Shown piece by piece: positions 37,119 through 45,441 of a stretch of 64,000 nucleotides of DNA. Source of the DNA: JAWVYT01 sp046483065 (GTDB taxonomy: Bacteria; Gemmatimonadota; Gemmatimonadetes; Longimicrobiales; RSA9). Position 1 is the stretch's first letter; each line of letters begins with the position of its first letter. Where the stretch lies: contig JAWODW010000044.1 in assembly GCA_046483065.1 (NCBI GenBank), positions 147,029 through 211,028 of the forward strand. The letters run 5' to 3'. Made by a program: the position numbers and the translations under genes. The notes beneath the pieces are model-generated. The model saw nothing but the letters and a program-made list of their open reading frames with translations. It ran no database searches and had not been told where the DNA came from.

Positions 37119-38264
37119 ATGATTACTACACAGGACGCACCGAAACAGAGCATGCTCGACCTGGCGGCGCATTTCGGCGACCGGAGTCGTGCCCGTGCAT
37201 TCGCCGAGTTCCTGGAAAACCACCGGGGCGAGACTCACATCGCAGCCGTGCAGGATTTCCCGGACCCGGACGCCATCTCGTCGGCCATGGCGTATCGCGC
37301 CATGGCGGCGGAGTACGAGATCGAGGTGGACGTGGTCTACGAGGGCCGGATCAGCCACCAGGAGAACCTGGCGCTGGTGAACCTGCTCTCCATCGACCTG
37401 ATCCGCTTCAGCGAGGCCGTGCCCCTCGACGGGTACGATGGCGCGATCTACATCGACAACCAGGGGACGACGACGCGGCTGGCCGACCGGCTCCAGGAGG
37501 CCGGGATCCCGGCACTGGCCGTCCTCGACCACCACGCGCCACAGGGGGTGCTCCAGCCCGAGTTCACCGACGTCCGCCCGGTGGGGGCCGCGGCGACGAT
37601 CCTCATCGACTACCTCCGGAGCGGCGAGATCCTGGAGCTGGACCCGGACGACCCCGCCCACGTGAAGCTGGCCACGGCGCTGGTCCACGGGCTTCGGACC
37701 GAGACCAACGCGCTGGTCCGCGCCGGGGCTGAGGAGCTCCTCGCGGCGAGCTACCTGAGCCGGCTCCTCGACCAGGAGCTCCTCGAGGGGATCATGCGCG
37801 TCCAGCGATCCCACGGGACCATGGATGTCATCGAGACGGCGTTGAGCGATCGACTCATCAAGGGCGGCTTCAGTCTGGCCGGTGTGGGCTACCTGCGCCA
37901 GGCCGACCGCGACGCCATCCCCCAGGCCGCCGACTTCCTCATCACCGAGGAGAACGTCCATACCGCCATCGTCTACGGCATCGTGCAGGGCGAGGGCGAG
38001 CGGGAGCTGGTGGTGGGGAGCATCCGGACCAGCAAGGTCACCCTCGACGTCGACCAGTTCCTCAAGACGGCGCTGGGCAGCGACGTCCAGGGCCGCTACT
38101 ACGGCGGAGGTCGGGAGCGGGCCGGTGGGTTCGAGATCCCCGTCGGCTTCCTCGAGGGCACCCAGGACGCGGAGCACATGCGTCTCAAGTGGACCGCGTT
38201 CAATCGGCAGATTCGCTCGAAGCTGCTGGCGGCCGCCGGGATCGAGGAAGACGAGGAGGAGTAG
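37119..38264 (+). CDS. DHH/DHHA1-family phosphoesterase (NrnA-like)
   Basis: A 381-residue cytoplasmic phosphoesterase of the DHH superfamily. Metal-site motifs appear in order: QDFPDPDAISSA (DxD), DNQGTTTRLA, LDHHAPQ (the DHH motif) and DYLRSG. The C-terminal DHHA1 substrate domain has GRYYGGGRERAGGFEIPVGF. Members degrade nanoRNA and/or dephosphorylate pAp, or hydrolyse cyclic dinucleotide products; which one applies here cannot be told. The start is uncertain: ATGs exist at 37074, 37089 and 37119, none with a clear Shine-Dalgarno. I chose the one closest to the conserved region that keeps the first helix. It lies about 120 bp after ftsH. Confidence 0.85.
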   Translation: MITTQDAPKQSMLDLAAHFGDRSRARAFAEFLENHRGETHIAAVQDFPDPDAISSAMAYRAMAAEYEIEVDVVYEGRISHQENLALVNLLSIDLIRFSEAVPLDGYDGAIYIDNQGTTTRLADRLQEAGIPALAVLDHHAPQGVLQPEFTDVRPVGAAATILIDYLRSGEILELDPDDPAHVKLATALVHGLRTETNALVRAGAEELLAASYLSRLLDQELLEGIMRVQRSHGTMDVIETALSDRLIKGGFSLAGVGYLRQADRDAIPQAADFLITEENVHTAIVYGIVQGEGERELVVGSIRTSKVTLDVDQFLKTALGSDVQGRYYGGGRERAGGFEIPVGFLEGTQDAEHMRLKWTAFNRQIRSKLLAAAGIEEDEEE

Positions 38265-38704
38265 GGTGGGGCGGCCTTCGCCGCGGCGAATCTGCGACTG
38301 GGGGTGAAGGGTTCGCGGCGGAGCCGGCTTCGGGGGGTGCGCCCCGGGGCCGGCTCTTCTTCGTTCGCGGTGCTGATGGGGGGACTGGGGGTCCGACGTT
38401 CGCGGCGGGGTCGGGTTCGCGGTGACTCCGGTCCGGCTTTGAGGCGGGGCTCCGTTCGCGGGGTGGGACCGCCCGCATCTTCAGGGTTCCCACGGTGCAG
38501 CTGGCCAGCGAATGCCGCGGAGGCGGCCGACGAAGCCAGGGGGTCGCCGGGAAGGTGTGCGCGCGGCGGAGGTAGTCGACCGCCCACCCCCAGTCCCCCC
38601 ATCCTGGCCCGCGTGGATGGATGAGAGATAAACGGTCCGGAAGACCCCCGACCGCGGCCCTGCCGCGAGGACCATCCCCCCACGCGCAGCACAGCGTGCT
38701 GCCG
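38265..38704. repeat. Gene-free stretch with an 18-bp perfect inverted repeat
   Basis: No gene is seen. GATGGGGGGACTGGGGGT (38376-38393) and its exact complement (38586-38603) bracket 192 bp. The first arm contains the GGACTGGG core of the family seen in hyuA, trpE and at 45.2 kb. GTTCGCGGCGG/GTTCGCGG words recur between 38310 and 38460. Confidence 0.7.
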
Positions 38705-39385
38705 TCAGTCCGTGTGGATCTCCCAGACGCAGTGCTCGGCGCCGAACGCCTCACACGCAATGTGCTGCACGCTCGGCCTGCGGCCGAGCGCATGCTGGGC
38801 GGCCTCCTCGATGGCGGCCGCGTACAGCGTGCAGGCCGTACCCGAGTCGTCGGCTCGGGCGGTGACGGTCTCGTGGGCGGTCACCCGCAGCGGCTTCCGG
38901 GTCACCTGCACCGTCGCTCCGCCGGTCAGGCGTCGCATGAGGCGCCGGATAGTGCGCTTCGCGATCCGGGTCGAGATCGCGTCCGGCAGGATCCGGGCGA
39001 GGCCGGCCGCCCGGTACAGAAACTTGCGGCCGTGGTGGCGGGCCAGCTCCCGGCCGGCTTCCACCAGGATCGCTGCGGCGTCGGGTCGTCGCATGACCAG
39101 GCGGAGGAGATCGGCCACGTCGTCCCTGGGGATCCGCTCTCTCCGGCGACGCGCCACTTTGTAGCGATGAATCTGGCTCTCCACCACGCCGGTGAGCCCC
39201 AGGCGCCGCGGGAGGCTCGACGCCAGGTCCTCCTCCTCCAGCACCTCGGTGGGACGGTCGTGCGTCCGCACGGATTCCAGCACGGCCAGGGGGAGGTCCG
39301 CCTGGAACCCGTCGTCCGGTTCTTGCGACGGCGACGGGGCAGGGGTTTCTTCGGGTGAGGGGCTGCGTTCACTCATTCTCGCCAA
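38705..39385 (-). CDS. Hypothetical protein, C-terminus resembling V4R-type sensor domains
   Basis: A 226-residue protein without signal peptide or membrane helix. The first 50 residues are acidic and low-complexity. A basic helical stretch follows (QIHRYKVARRRRERIPRDDVADLLRLVMRRPDAAAILVEAGRELARHHGR). The end (YAAAIEEAAQHALGRRPSVQHIACEAFGAEHCVWEI) has the Cys-x3-Gly-x3-Cys-x-h-E spacing that recalls the 4-vinyl reductase (V4R) small-molecule-binding domain. That likeness is weak. It diverges from the HIT-protein gene with 26 bp between starts, so the two share a promoter region. Confidence 0.6.
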   Translation of the reverse strand: MARMSERSPSPEETPAPSPSQEPDDGFQADLPLAVLESVRTHDRPTEVLEEEDLASSLPRRLGLTGVVESQIHRYKVARRRRERIPRDDVADLLRLVMRRPDAAAILVEAGRELARHHGRKFLYRAAGLARILPDAISTRIAKRTIRRLMRRLTGGATVQVTRKPLRVTAHETVTARADDSGTACTLYAAAIEEAAQHALGRRPSVQHIACEAFGAEHCVWEIHTD

Positions 39386-39411
39386 TCTAGGAAGCAGGGA
39401 GCCGAGTCGCC

Positions 39412-39894
39412 ATGGACGAACATTGCGTGTTCTGCCGGATCATGCACGGTGAGGAGACGGTGAGCATCGTGTACGAGGACGATGCGGCGCTGGCATTCAT
39501 GGATATCCAGCCGGCGAGTCCCGGGCATGTGCTGGTGGTATCGAGGGAGCACTACGCCGACCTCTTCGAGACGCCCGACGACGTGGCGTCACACTGCCTC
39601 CGGGTGGCGAAGCGATTGGCACCGGGGATCAAGCAGGCCACCGGTGCGCAGGCGGTGAATCTCTTCAGCGCCAACGGGCGGGTCGGCGGCCAGGACGTGC
39701 TCCACTTCCACCTGCATCTTATCCCCGTCCGGGAGGGCGACGAGTTCGAGCTCCAGCTTCCACGGGAAGACGCCGCCGCGCCATCGCGATCAGATCTAAA
39801 CGTGATGGCGGCGCGTATCGGCCGGGCCGTGCAGAGCCCGGAGCTCGCACCGGAGGAGGGCGGGGAAACGCCGCCACCGGCGCGCCAGCCGTAA
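39412..39894 (+). CDS. HIT-family nucleotide-binding protein
   Basis: A 160-residue histidine-triad protein (nucleoside phosphoramidase or diadenosine hydrolase type). It has a zinc-type CVFC pair at 5-8, the strand FMDIQPASPGHVLVVSREHY, AVNLFSANGRVGGQDV, and the catalytic triad HFHLHLIP (H-x-H-x-H-x-x) near residue 100. A 45-residue Pro/Glu-rich tail follows. A second, shorter HIT protein lies at 51.7 kb. The exact substrate is not predictable. It is a single gene with an E1-alpha pseudogene 58 bp downstream. Confidence 0.9.
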   Translation: MDEHCVFCRIMHGEETVSIVYEDDAALAFMDIQPASPGHVLVVSREHYADLFETPDDVASHCLRVAKRLAPGIKQATGAQAVNLFSANGRVGGQDVLHFHLHLIPVREGDEFELQLPREDAAAPSRSDLNVMAARIGRAVQSPELAPEEGGETPPPARQP

Positions 39895-39952
39895 AGGTGC
39901 CGCCGCCGGGCCGCGGTAGCGATGCTCCGCGGCGCGCCCGAACCTTTCCCGC

Positions 39953-40621
39953 ATGAAACGCTATCCGCCCTTCGATCCGCCCGAGTACGTCGACTGGGAG
40001 CCGGACCCCGACCTCGTCGAGGCGTTCGCCGCACGGCTCACCGAGCACGATGACCGGGCGTCCCGCATCGACGCCCTCGATCAGGACGATCGGTTCGATC
40101 TCTACGCCGGCATGGTCCGCACCCGTCTGCATGACATCATGCTGAAACGCTGGGTGCGGCAGGGCGCGCTGTCGAAGGCGTGGCTCGGGACCGGCGAGGA
40201 GGCCGTGACGGTGGGCGCCGTCCACGCACTCGACCGGGACCGCGACGTGGTGGCGCCCATGATCCGCAACGCCGGTGCACTCCCCGAGATGGGGATGCCG
40301 CTGGAGGACGTCTTCCACGGCGTGTTCGCCACCGCCCGGAGCACCACCGGCGGCCGCGACCTCCACTTCGGCGACCTGGACTACGGCGTTCTGCAGCCCG
40401 TCTCCCACGTGGGCGACATGGTACCCGTAGTGGCCGGCGTGGCGCTGGGGCCGGCGGAATCCCGTCGGCCTTTACGAGGAGTACCTGGTCTCCACGGGGG
40501 TCGAGCGGGAACGGCTCGAAGCCATTGAGGCAGAGGTCAAGGACGATGTCGAGGCCGCCGCGGAGAAGGTCCGTGCCGCGGGGGACGAGGTGCTGCCGGA
40601 GCCCGAGGAGGCCGAGATAAA
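39953..40621 (+). pseudogene. 2-oxoacid dehydrogenase E1 alpha subunit, disrupted by internal deletion
   Basis: The first part (39953 to about 40450) encodes about 166 normal residues of a pyruvate/branched-chain 2-oxoacid dehydrogenase E1 alpha: LYAGMVRTRLHDIMLKRWVRQG, then GTGEEAVTVGAVHAL and GVLQPVSHVGDMVPVVAGVALG. From 40458, in the next frame, the C-terminal part resumes: NPVGLYEEYLVSTGVERERLEAIEAEVKDDVEAAAEKVRAA. About 130 residues between them are gone, including the GDG...NN thiamine-diphosphate motif and the phosphorylation-loop region, and the junction shifts the frame. After about 40600 the frame reads into unrelated sequence as far as a stop at 40782. The product cannot be an active E1. 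Decay or assembly collapse are both possible. Confidence 0.88.
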
Positions 40622-40986
40622 GGGGGGCGGAGGGCGAGCGTCAGCCGGGGATCGCACGCCGACGGAGGGACGCGGCACGCGAACGATAGCGCTGCGCGAG
40701 CCGGGGATTTCCAGGCGGGACACTCCGGGTATGGCGGGCTGGGACGGGAACGGGGCCCGGTGTCTGCTCGCCCGGACACTCTGATGATGTATGCAGGTGC
40801 TGTTGGTCCGCTTCCCCAGGCGACGTTGGGACCGCCCCTAAATAGTTGCCGGGTAAGACTATAGGCGCGTCCAGCGGCATGTCTCGTTGGGACCAACAAT
40901 ACCCGCCGACAGAGTCCGACGTCGCCGCCAGACCGCCCCCGGGCCGACCCACAGCACCTGCAGACAGCACCCGATGGTCACCGCCT

Positions 40987-41589
40987 TCAGCCCACCAGCC
41001 CCGCTCCCCGGGCGACCTCCATGAACCCCGTCAGGATCCGGTGCGTCAGACCCCAGATGATGTAGTCGTCGTAGTTCAGCGCCGGCAGCCGGAACTCCTC
41101 GCCCTCCAGCTGGATCAGGACCTCGTCCACGGCCTCGTCGCTGGCCAGGTGCGTGAGCGGCACCCAGAGCGCGGTCTCCACCTCGTCGGGGGCCGGCTCG
41201 GGCTCGGCGTCCAGCGGCACGGCGGCCACCCACGGGGCGATGAGGAGCGAGAAGCGACGTCGCGACGCGGCCGGGCCCAGCTCGTCGAGGCGGCCGAGGA
41301 CATCCCCGCGGGGAACGACGATTCCGGTCTCCTCCTCCGTCTCCCGGAGCGCCGTGGCCAGCAGGTCCCCGTCCTCCGACTCCCGTCTGCCGCCGGGGAG
41401 CGCCATGTGGCCGGACCACGGGTCGTCCTCCTTCTCGGCGCGCTCGATGAGGAGGAGCTCCAGCGGGTTCGTGGGGCGCAGCGTGAGGAGGACGGCGGCC
41501 TCACTTACGGACGGCTCGCGGACGTCCGTGAACGCTGTCCGCCGGTCCAGCGCCTGCCGGAGTGCGTCGAATCTCGGGTCGTCGGGCAT
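40987..41589 (-). CDS. Nudix hydrolase, probable coenzyme A pyrophosphatase
   Basis: A 200-residue Nudix enzyme. The Nudix box GGRRESEDGDLLATALRETEEETGI (about 68-92) is complete, with REXXEEXG glutamates for Mg2+. Upstream, AAVLLTLRPTNPLELLLIERAEKEDDPWSGHMALPGG fits the CoA-pyrophosphatase group (the UPF0035/NudL type), which cleaves CoA to 4'-phosphopantetheine and ADP. The C-terminal part (LNYDDYIIWGLTHRILTGFMEV) is also typical of that group. It stands alone, about 60 bp from and divergent to the HNH gene. Confidence 0.88.
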   Translation of the reverse strand: MPDDPRFDALRQALDRRTAFTDVREPSVSEAAVLLTLRPTNPLELLLIERAEKEDDPWSGHMALPGGRRESEDGDLLATALRETEEETGIVVPRGDVLGRLDELGPAASRRRFSLLIAPWVAAVPLDAEPEPAPDEVETALWVPLTHLASDEAVDEVLIQLEGEEFRLPALNYDDYIIWGLTHRILTGFMEVARGAGLVG

Positions 41590-41653
41590 GGGGCATGATT
41601 CTGGCCGTCGAGCCCCGCTGGTGCAACGTCGTTGCCCTGGCCATCGTCATGGT

Positions 41654-42046
41654 ATGCCGAGCTACGAGCGGAAGCAGAAGGTCTTGCAGCGCCACGACTA
41701 CCGGTGCGTCTACTGCGGCGAGCGGTTCCCCGCCGAGGAGCTGACCGTCGACCACGTGGAGCCCCGCATGAAGGGCGGTGATCACTCGCGGGGGAACCTC
41801 GTGGCGGCGTGCTGGCCGTGCAACAAGGAGAAGGGTGGCCAGCCGGCGTGGGCCTACCTGGAGGACTGCCCCGAGAAGCGGGCCAACTTCCTGCGCCTGG
41901 CCCGGTTCGTCTGGCCCCGGCTCCGGACGGCCGTGGAGGAAGCGGCCCGGCAGCGGGCGGCCCGGGACCAGGCGGCCCGGGATGACGCGGCCCGGGATGA
42001 CGCGGCCCGGGATGACGCGGCCCGGGATCGGGCGGCCGGGGACTAG
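41654..42046 (+). CDS. HNH endonuclease
   Basis: A 130-residue nuclease. The HNH/zinc module reads VLQRHDYRCVYCGERF (first Cys pair), LTVDHVEPRMKGGDHSRGNLVAACWPCNKEKGG (His, Asn and second Cys pair), with the standard 20-30 residue spacing. Relatives are small stand-alone HNH proteins of unclear role, common in chromosomes. The C-terminus has a run of AARDD/AARDQ repeats encoded by a 15-bp tandem repeat (41941-42036), giving a charged helical tail. The stop TAG (42044-42046) overlaps the stop of the convergent MDR gene (42043-42045). Confidence 0.85.
   Translation: MPSYERKQKVLQRHDYRCVYCGERFPAEELTVDHVEPRMKGGDHSRGNLVAACWPCNKEKGGQPAWAYLEDCPEKRANFLRLARFVWPRLRTAVEEAARQRAARDQAARDDAARDDAARDDAARDRAAGD
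41941..42036. repeat. 15-bp in-frame tandem repeat at the 3' end of the HNH gene
   Basis: About five or six copies of GCGGCCCGGGATGAC and variants, encoding AARDD units. In frame, so length variation would be tolerated. Confidence 0.85.
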
Positions 42047-43092
42047 GGCCGGATCACGATGGAGCCGAAGGCGTCGCCGTTCTCGAGCCGGCGGTGGGCG
42101 TCGGCGGCGTCGTCGAGGTCGAAGACCCGGTCCACCACGGGCTCGAGCTCTCCGCTGACCACCTTCTCCATGACCGCCCGGAACTCCTGCTGGTTGGACA
42201 TGGTGGTGCCCAGGACCTCGAGCTGACGCCAGAAGACCAGGCGGATGTCCATCTCGCCCTCGGGGCCGGTAGTGGCGCCGTAGACCACGAGCCGGCCGGC
42301 CTTGGCCAGCGCCCGGAGGTTCTGCCGGAACGTCGCCTGGCCCACCGAGTCGAAGACCACGTCCACCCCGCGCTTCCCGGTGGCTGTCCAGACGGCCTTG
42401 CCGTAGTCGACGTCCGGGTCGGTGCGGTCGTAGACCACGTCGGCGCCGAGGCCCTTCACGCGGTCGACCCACGGCGAAGACGTAACGGCGAAGACGCTGG
42501 CGCCCAGGTGCTTGGCGATCTGGACGGCCGCGGTGCCCACGCCGCCGGATGCGCCGGTGATGAGGACGGTGTCGCCCTCGCCGAGCCGGCCGCGGGTCAC
42601 GAGCCCGCGCCAGGCGGTGAGGAAGACCAGCGGGGCCGCCGCGGCGGTGGCGGCATCGAGGTCGTCGGGGATGGCGAAGAGGTTCCGGGCCGGCACGGTG
42701 ACGTACTCGGCGAACCCGCCCTGGGTGTGCTCGCCGATGATCCGGTACTCGGCGCACAGGCTCTCCTCGCCTTTCCGGCACCACTCACACTCGCCGCACC
42801 AGAGCGACGGGTTGATGACGACCCGGTCGCCCTCGGCCCACTCGCTCCCGTCGGGCTTCGTGGCTCCGATTCCGGCCCCCAGCGCGTCGATCACGCCGCA
42901 CACGTCCGAGCCGCCGATGTGGGGCATGGTGGTCTCGATGGGGAGGCCCCGCCGGACCCAGAGGTCCAGGTGGTTCATCCCGCTGGCCTCGACCCGGAGC
43001 CGGACCTCGCCGGAGCCGGGTTCCGGCGCGTCCACGTCGCGGACCTCGAGGACGTCGGGGCCGCCGTGCTCGTCGAAGATGGCTGCTCTCAT
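42043..43092 (-). CDS. Zinc-binding alcohol dehydrogenase-like MDR oxidoreductase
   Basis: A 349-residue medium-chain dehydrogenase/quinone-oxidoreductase type enzyme. It begins RAAIFDEHGGPDVLEVRDV, has the zinc-type GGSDVCGVIDALG and the structural zinc cysteines CGECEWCRKGEESLC, then GGFAEYVTVPA, the dinucleotide loop VLITGASGGVGTAAVQIAKHLGA and a C-terminal RRLENGDAFGSIVIRP. It is related to crotonyl-CoA reductase/quinone reductase-like MDRs; the substrate is unknown. The start is the ATG at 43090-43092, where the family N-terminus begins; the frame stays open far upstream because of repeats. It is convergent and overlapping with the HNH gene. Confidence 0.9.
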   Translation of the reverse strand: MRAAIFDEHGGPDVLEVRDVDAPEPGSGEVRLRVEASGMNHLDLWVRRGLPIETTMPHIGGSDVCGVIDALGAGIGATKPDGSEWAEGDRVVINPSLWCGECEWCRKGEESLCAEYRIIGEHTQGGFAEYVTVPARNLFAIPDDLDAATAAAAPLVFLTAWRGLVTRGRLGEGDTVLITGASGGVGTAAVQIAKHLGASVFAVTSSPWVDRVKGLGADVVYDRTDPDVDYGKAVWTATGKRGVDVVFDSVGQATFRQNLRALAKAGRLVVYGATTGPEGEMDIRLVFWRQLEVLGTTMSNQQEFRAVMEKVVSGELEPVVDRVFDLDDAADAHRRLENGDAFGSIVIRP

Positions 43093-43740
43093 GGGTGCCT
43101 CACTCGTGTCTCTCTGGTTCATTCGTCTTCGTCCGGCCTCACGGTAGGGCAACCTTCGGACCGGCACAACGCGAGGCGCCACGGCCGTCGCGGGGATCCA
43201 CCGCGACGATGCGACGGCTGACGCGTATTCACCGCGACGCCGCGACGATGCGACGAACAACGGCAATTCACCGCGACGACGCGACGGACGCGACGAACAA
43301 CGACAATTCACCGCGATGGCGCGACGCCGCGACGCCGACGGCGGTGTCCTGGCCGGTGGTGTGACAACGCGGTCGGGCCTCCATCCACCGGAAACCCGAA
43401 GCCGCCCGCCCACGGGGACCTGATGCCCGGGACCGCCGGCGTGGTGGGTTCCACCGGGGACCCCGCCGCGCTCGTCGCGCCGTCGCGGTGATTCCATTGC
43501 CCGTCGCGCCCGTCGCGCCGTCGCGGTGATTCCACTGGCCGTCGCGCCCGTCGCGGTGAACCCGTCGCGCCCGTCGCGGTGAACCCGTCGCGCCCGTCGC
43601 GGTGAACCCGTCGCGCCCGTCGCGGTGAACCCGTCGCGCCCGTCGCGGTGATTCGCCCGTCGGCACCGCCATCCCGCTCCGTCGCCCCCGGGCCCACGCG
43701 TGTTGTTGGCGCCTGGCCATCCATCTACCTTTGGGGCGCC
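43093..43740. repeat. Repeat-filled gene-free region with a 23-bp tandem array
   Basis: No gene is seen in 648 bp. From 43196 to 43335, ATTCACCGCGACG-type units alternate with CGACGAACAACG words. From about 43470 to 43660, the opposite orientation appears as a tandem array of GAACCCGTCGCGCCCGTC plus GCGGT (23-bp period, about four near-perfect copies between 43555 and 43650) and shorter GTCGCGGTGATTCC variants. The two halves are inverted relatives of each other. The 23-bp period is not a multiple of three. Confidence 0.8.
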
Positions 43741-44205
43741 ATGAATGACGAGAGAGATCTGCCATCCGAAGAGGTCATGCGCCGGCTCGAGCAGCGGGCC
43801 GTGCGGGACGCCGCCGAGCGTTCCGCCGCCGAGGCCGAGGCGGTCCCGGACCTGGTGAAGGAGCTGGGCGGCAATGGCCACGACGGCCCCGCGCCGGACC
43901 TGACATTCGCCGGCTACGTGGAGACCCACGACCGGGTCCCGGCGTTCGAGGGGTCGGACGGCGTGCCGTACACGGTGGACATCGATACCGAGGAGACGCC
44001 GGAGGGCGACTGGGTCGCATTCCTGGTCTTCGTCCGGTGGGCGGCCACCGGGGCGGGGATCATGGGGCACGTGACCAGTGCGGACGTGGCCCGCGGCGGC
44101 AGCGAGGGGGAGGTGCGGGAGGCCGCACTGGAGCTGACGTTATACGAACTCAAGACGGAGCTCGACCGGGCCATCGCGCGCCGGGCCGAGCTCATGGGGG
44201 ACTAG
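43741..44205 (+). CDS. Hypothetical protein preceding proline dehydrogenase
   Basis: A 154-residue soluble acidic protein of unknown function. The first 60 residues are helical and charged (SEEVMRRLEQRAVRDAAERSAAEAEAV). The rest has a strand-rich part (DLTFAGYVETHDRVPAF, then YTVDIDTEETPEGDWVAFLVFVRWAATGAGIMGHV) and a final long helix (EVREAALELTLYELKTELDRAIARRAEL). No motif is recognised. Its stop codon TAG directly abuts the proline dehydrogenase ATG (no gap), so the pair is translationally linked. A role in proline metabolism is only suggested by this. Confidence 0.7.
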   Translation: MNDERDLPSEEVMRRLEQRAVRDAAERSAAEAEAVPDLVKELGGNGHDGPAPDLTFAGYVETHDRVPAFEGSDGVPYTVDIDTEETPEGDWVAFLVFVRWAATGAGIMGHVTSADVARGGSEGEVREAALELTLYELKTELDRAIARRAELMGD

Positions 44206-45129
44206 ATGCTGAGACAGGGAATGCTCTTCCTGAGCGAGAGCTCGGTGGCCCGGGCGGTGGTCACCCACGCGCCCTTTGCCCGCACCGCCGCCCGGCGGTT
44301 CGTGGCGGGCGAGACCATCGACGAGGCGATGGCGGCCGCGAAGGAGCTGAACGCGGCGGGGATGACCATCACGCTCGACTACCTGGGCGAGTCGGTGAGC
44401 GACAAAGCCGAGGCCACGCAGGCCGCGGATACCTACCTCGAGATCATTGACGCCATCGTGCGTGAAGGGATCGACGGGAACGTGTCGCTGAAGTTGACGC
44501 AGATGGGGCAGGACATCGAGGAGGTGTTCCTCGGAAGCAACGTAGGTCGGGTGCTGGAGCGGGCGGAGGCCAACGAGATGTTCGTCCGCTTCGATATGGA
44601 GTCCAGCGACTATACCCAGCGGACGCTGGACTTCTTCGAGACGCTCTGGGACGCCGGGACCCGGAACTGCGGGATCGTGCTCCAGTCGATGCTCCGGCGC
44701 ACCGAGGCGGACACGAAGTGGGCGAACGAGCGGGGCGTGCGGGTCCGGCTGTGCAAGGGCGCGTACATGGAGCCCGAGGAGGTCGCCTACCCGGACAAGA
44801 AGGACGTGGACGCGAACTTCGTCCGGTGTACGAAGCTGCTCCTGGACGAGGGGACGTACCCCGGGATCGCCACCCACGACGAGGCCATGATCGACGCCAC
44901 CGTCGAGCACGCGAAGGCCAACGGCATCGACCCGTCCACCTTCGAGTTCCAGATGCTCTACGGCGTCCGCCGCGACATCCAGGAACAGCTGGTCAACGAC
45001 GGCTGGCGCGTCCGGATCTACGTCCCCTTCGGCAACGCGTGGTACCCGTACCTCATGCGCCGCATGGCCGAGCGCCCGGCGAATATGTTCTTCATCGTCG
45101 GGAATGTCGTTAAAGAATGGTTCCGGTAG
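44206..45129 (+). CDS. putA: Proline dehydrogenase (monofunctional)
   Basis: A 307-residue FAD enzyme that oxidises proline to pyrroline-5-carboxylate, passing electrons to quinone. The barrel shows ITLDYLGESV near the N-terminus, DGNVSLKLTQMG, FVRFDMESSDYTQRTLDFF, IVLQSMLRRTEAD, RVRLCKGAYMEPEEVAYPDKKDVD, IATHDEAMI, FEFQMLYGVRRDIQEQLV, and RIYVPFGNAWYPYLMRRMAERPAN, the conserved proline-carboxylate-binding Arg pair. The length is that of the monofunctional form; no P5C dehydrogenase domain follows. It is co-transcribed with the small upstream gene. Confidence 0.93.
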   Translation: MLRQGMLFLSESSVARAVVTHAPFARTAARRFVAGETIDEAMAAAKELNAAGMTITLDYLGESVSDKAEATQAADTYLEIIDAIVREGIDGNVSLKLTQMGQDIEEVFLGSNVGRVLERAEANEMFVRFDMESSDYTQRTLDFFETLWDAGTRNCGIVLQSMLRRTEADTKWANERGVRVRLCKGAYMEPEEVAYPDKKDVDANFVRCTKLLLDEGTYPGIATHDEAMIDATVEHAKANGIDPSTFEFQMLYGVRRDIQEQLVNDGWRVRIYVPFGNAWYPYLMRRMAERPANMFFIVGNVVKEWFR

Positions 45130-45441
45130 ACCGCCGCAATTGCCGTGGTACGTTGGCCGGCCTTCGGCCGGCGACTGGGGGATGATCCGGGTGGGGCAGC
45201 ATTCGGCGTGTTTCCGCCGGCTTGATCTCACGTCCCGGGACTGGGGGACTGGGAGTTCGGGTGACCGGTGGCCTGGTATTCGGAGCCGATCGGGCTGCCG
45301 AATCTCCCCAGTCCCCCAGTCCGAAGCGTGAATCGAAAGCTGGAATCTCGCCGCGAACCATCGGCCGCCCGGAACGACCCCCAGTCACCGAGGTTCGACG
45401 GCAGGGACCCGTCGGCCCCGAACACGGTATTAGACCGAGCC
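45130..45441. repeat. Gene-free stretch with the GGACTGGGGGACTGGG inverted pair
   Basis: No gene is seen. GGACTGGGGGACTGGG (45238-45253) and its exact complement (45307-45322) bracket 53 bp, so a 16-bp stem is possible. The promoter of queE must lie between the second arm and 45441. Confidence 0.8.

Noticed and set aside
43196..43660. CRISPR array
   Set aside because: Units are contiguous, 23 bp and without unique spacers of constant length, and no cas gene is present.
43093..44070. Extension of the MDR gene upstream to give a 675-codon protein
   Set aside because: The extra part is encoded by the 23-bp repeat array and runs antisense to the gene at 43741; family homology starts at 43092.
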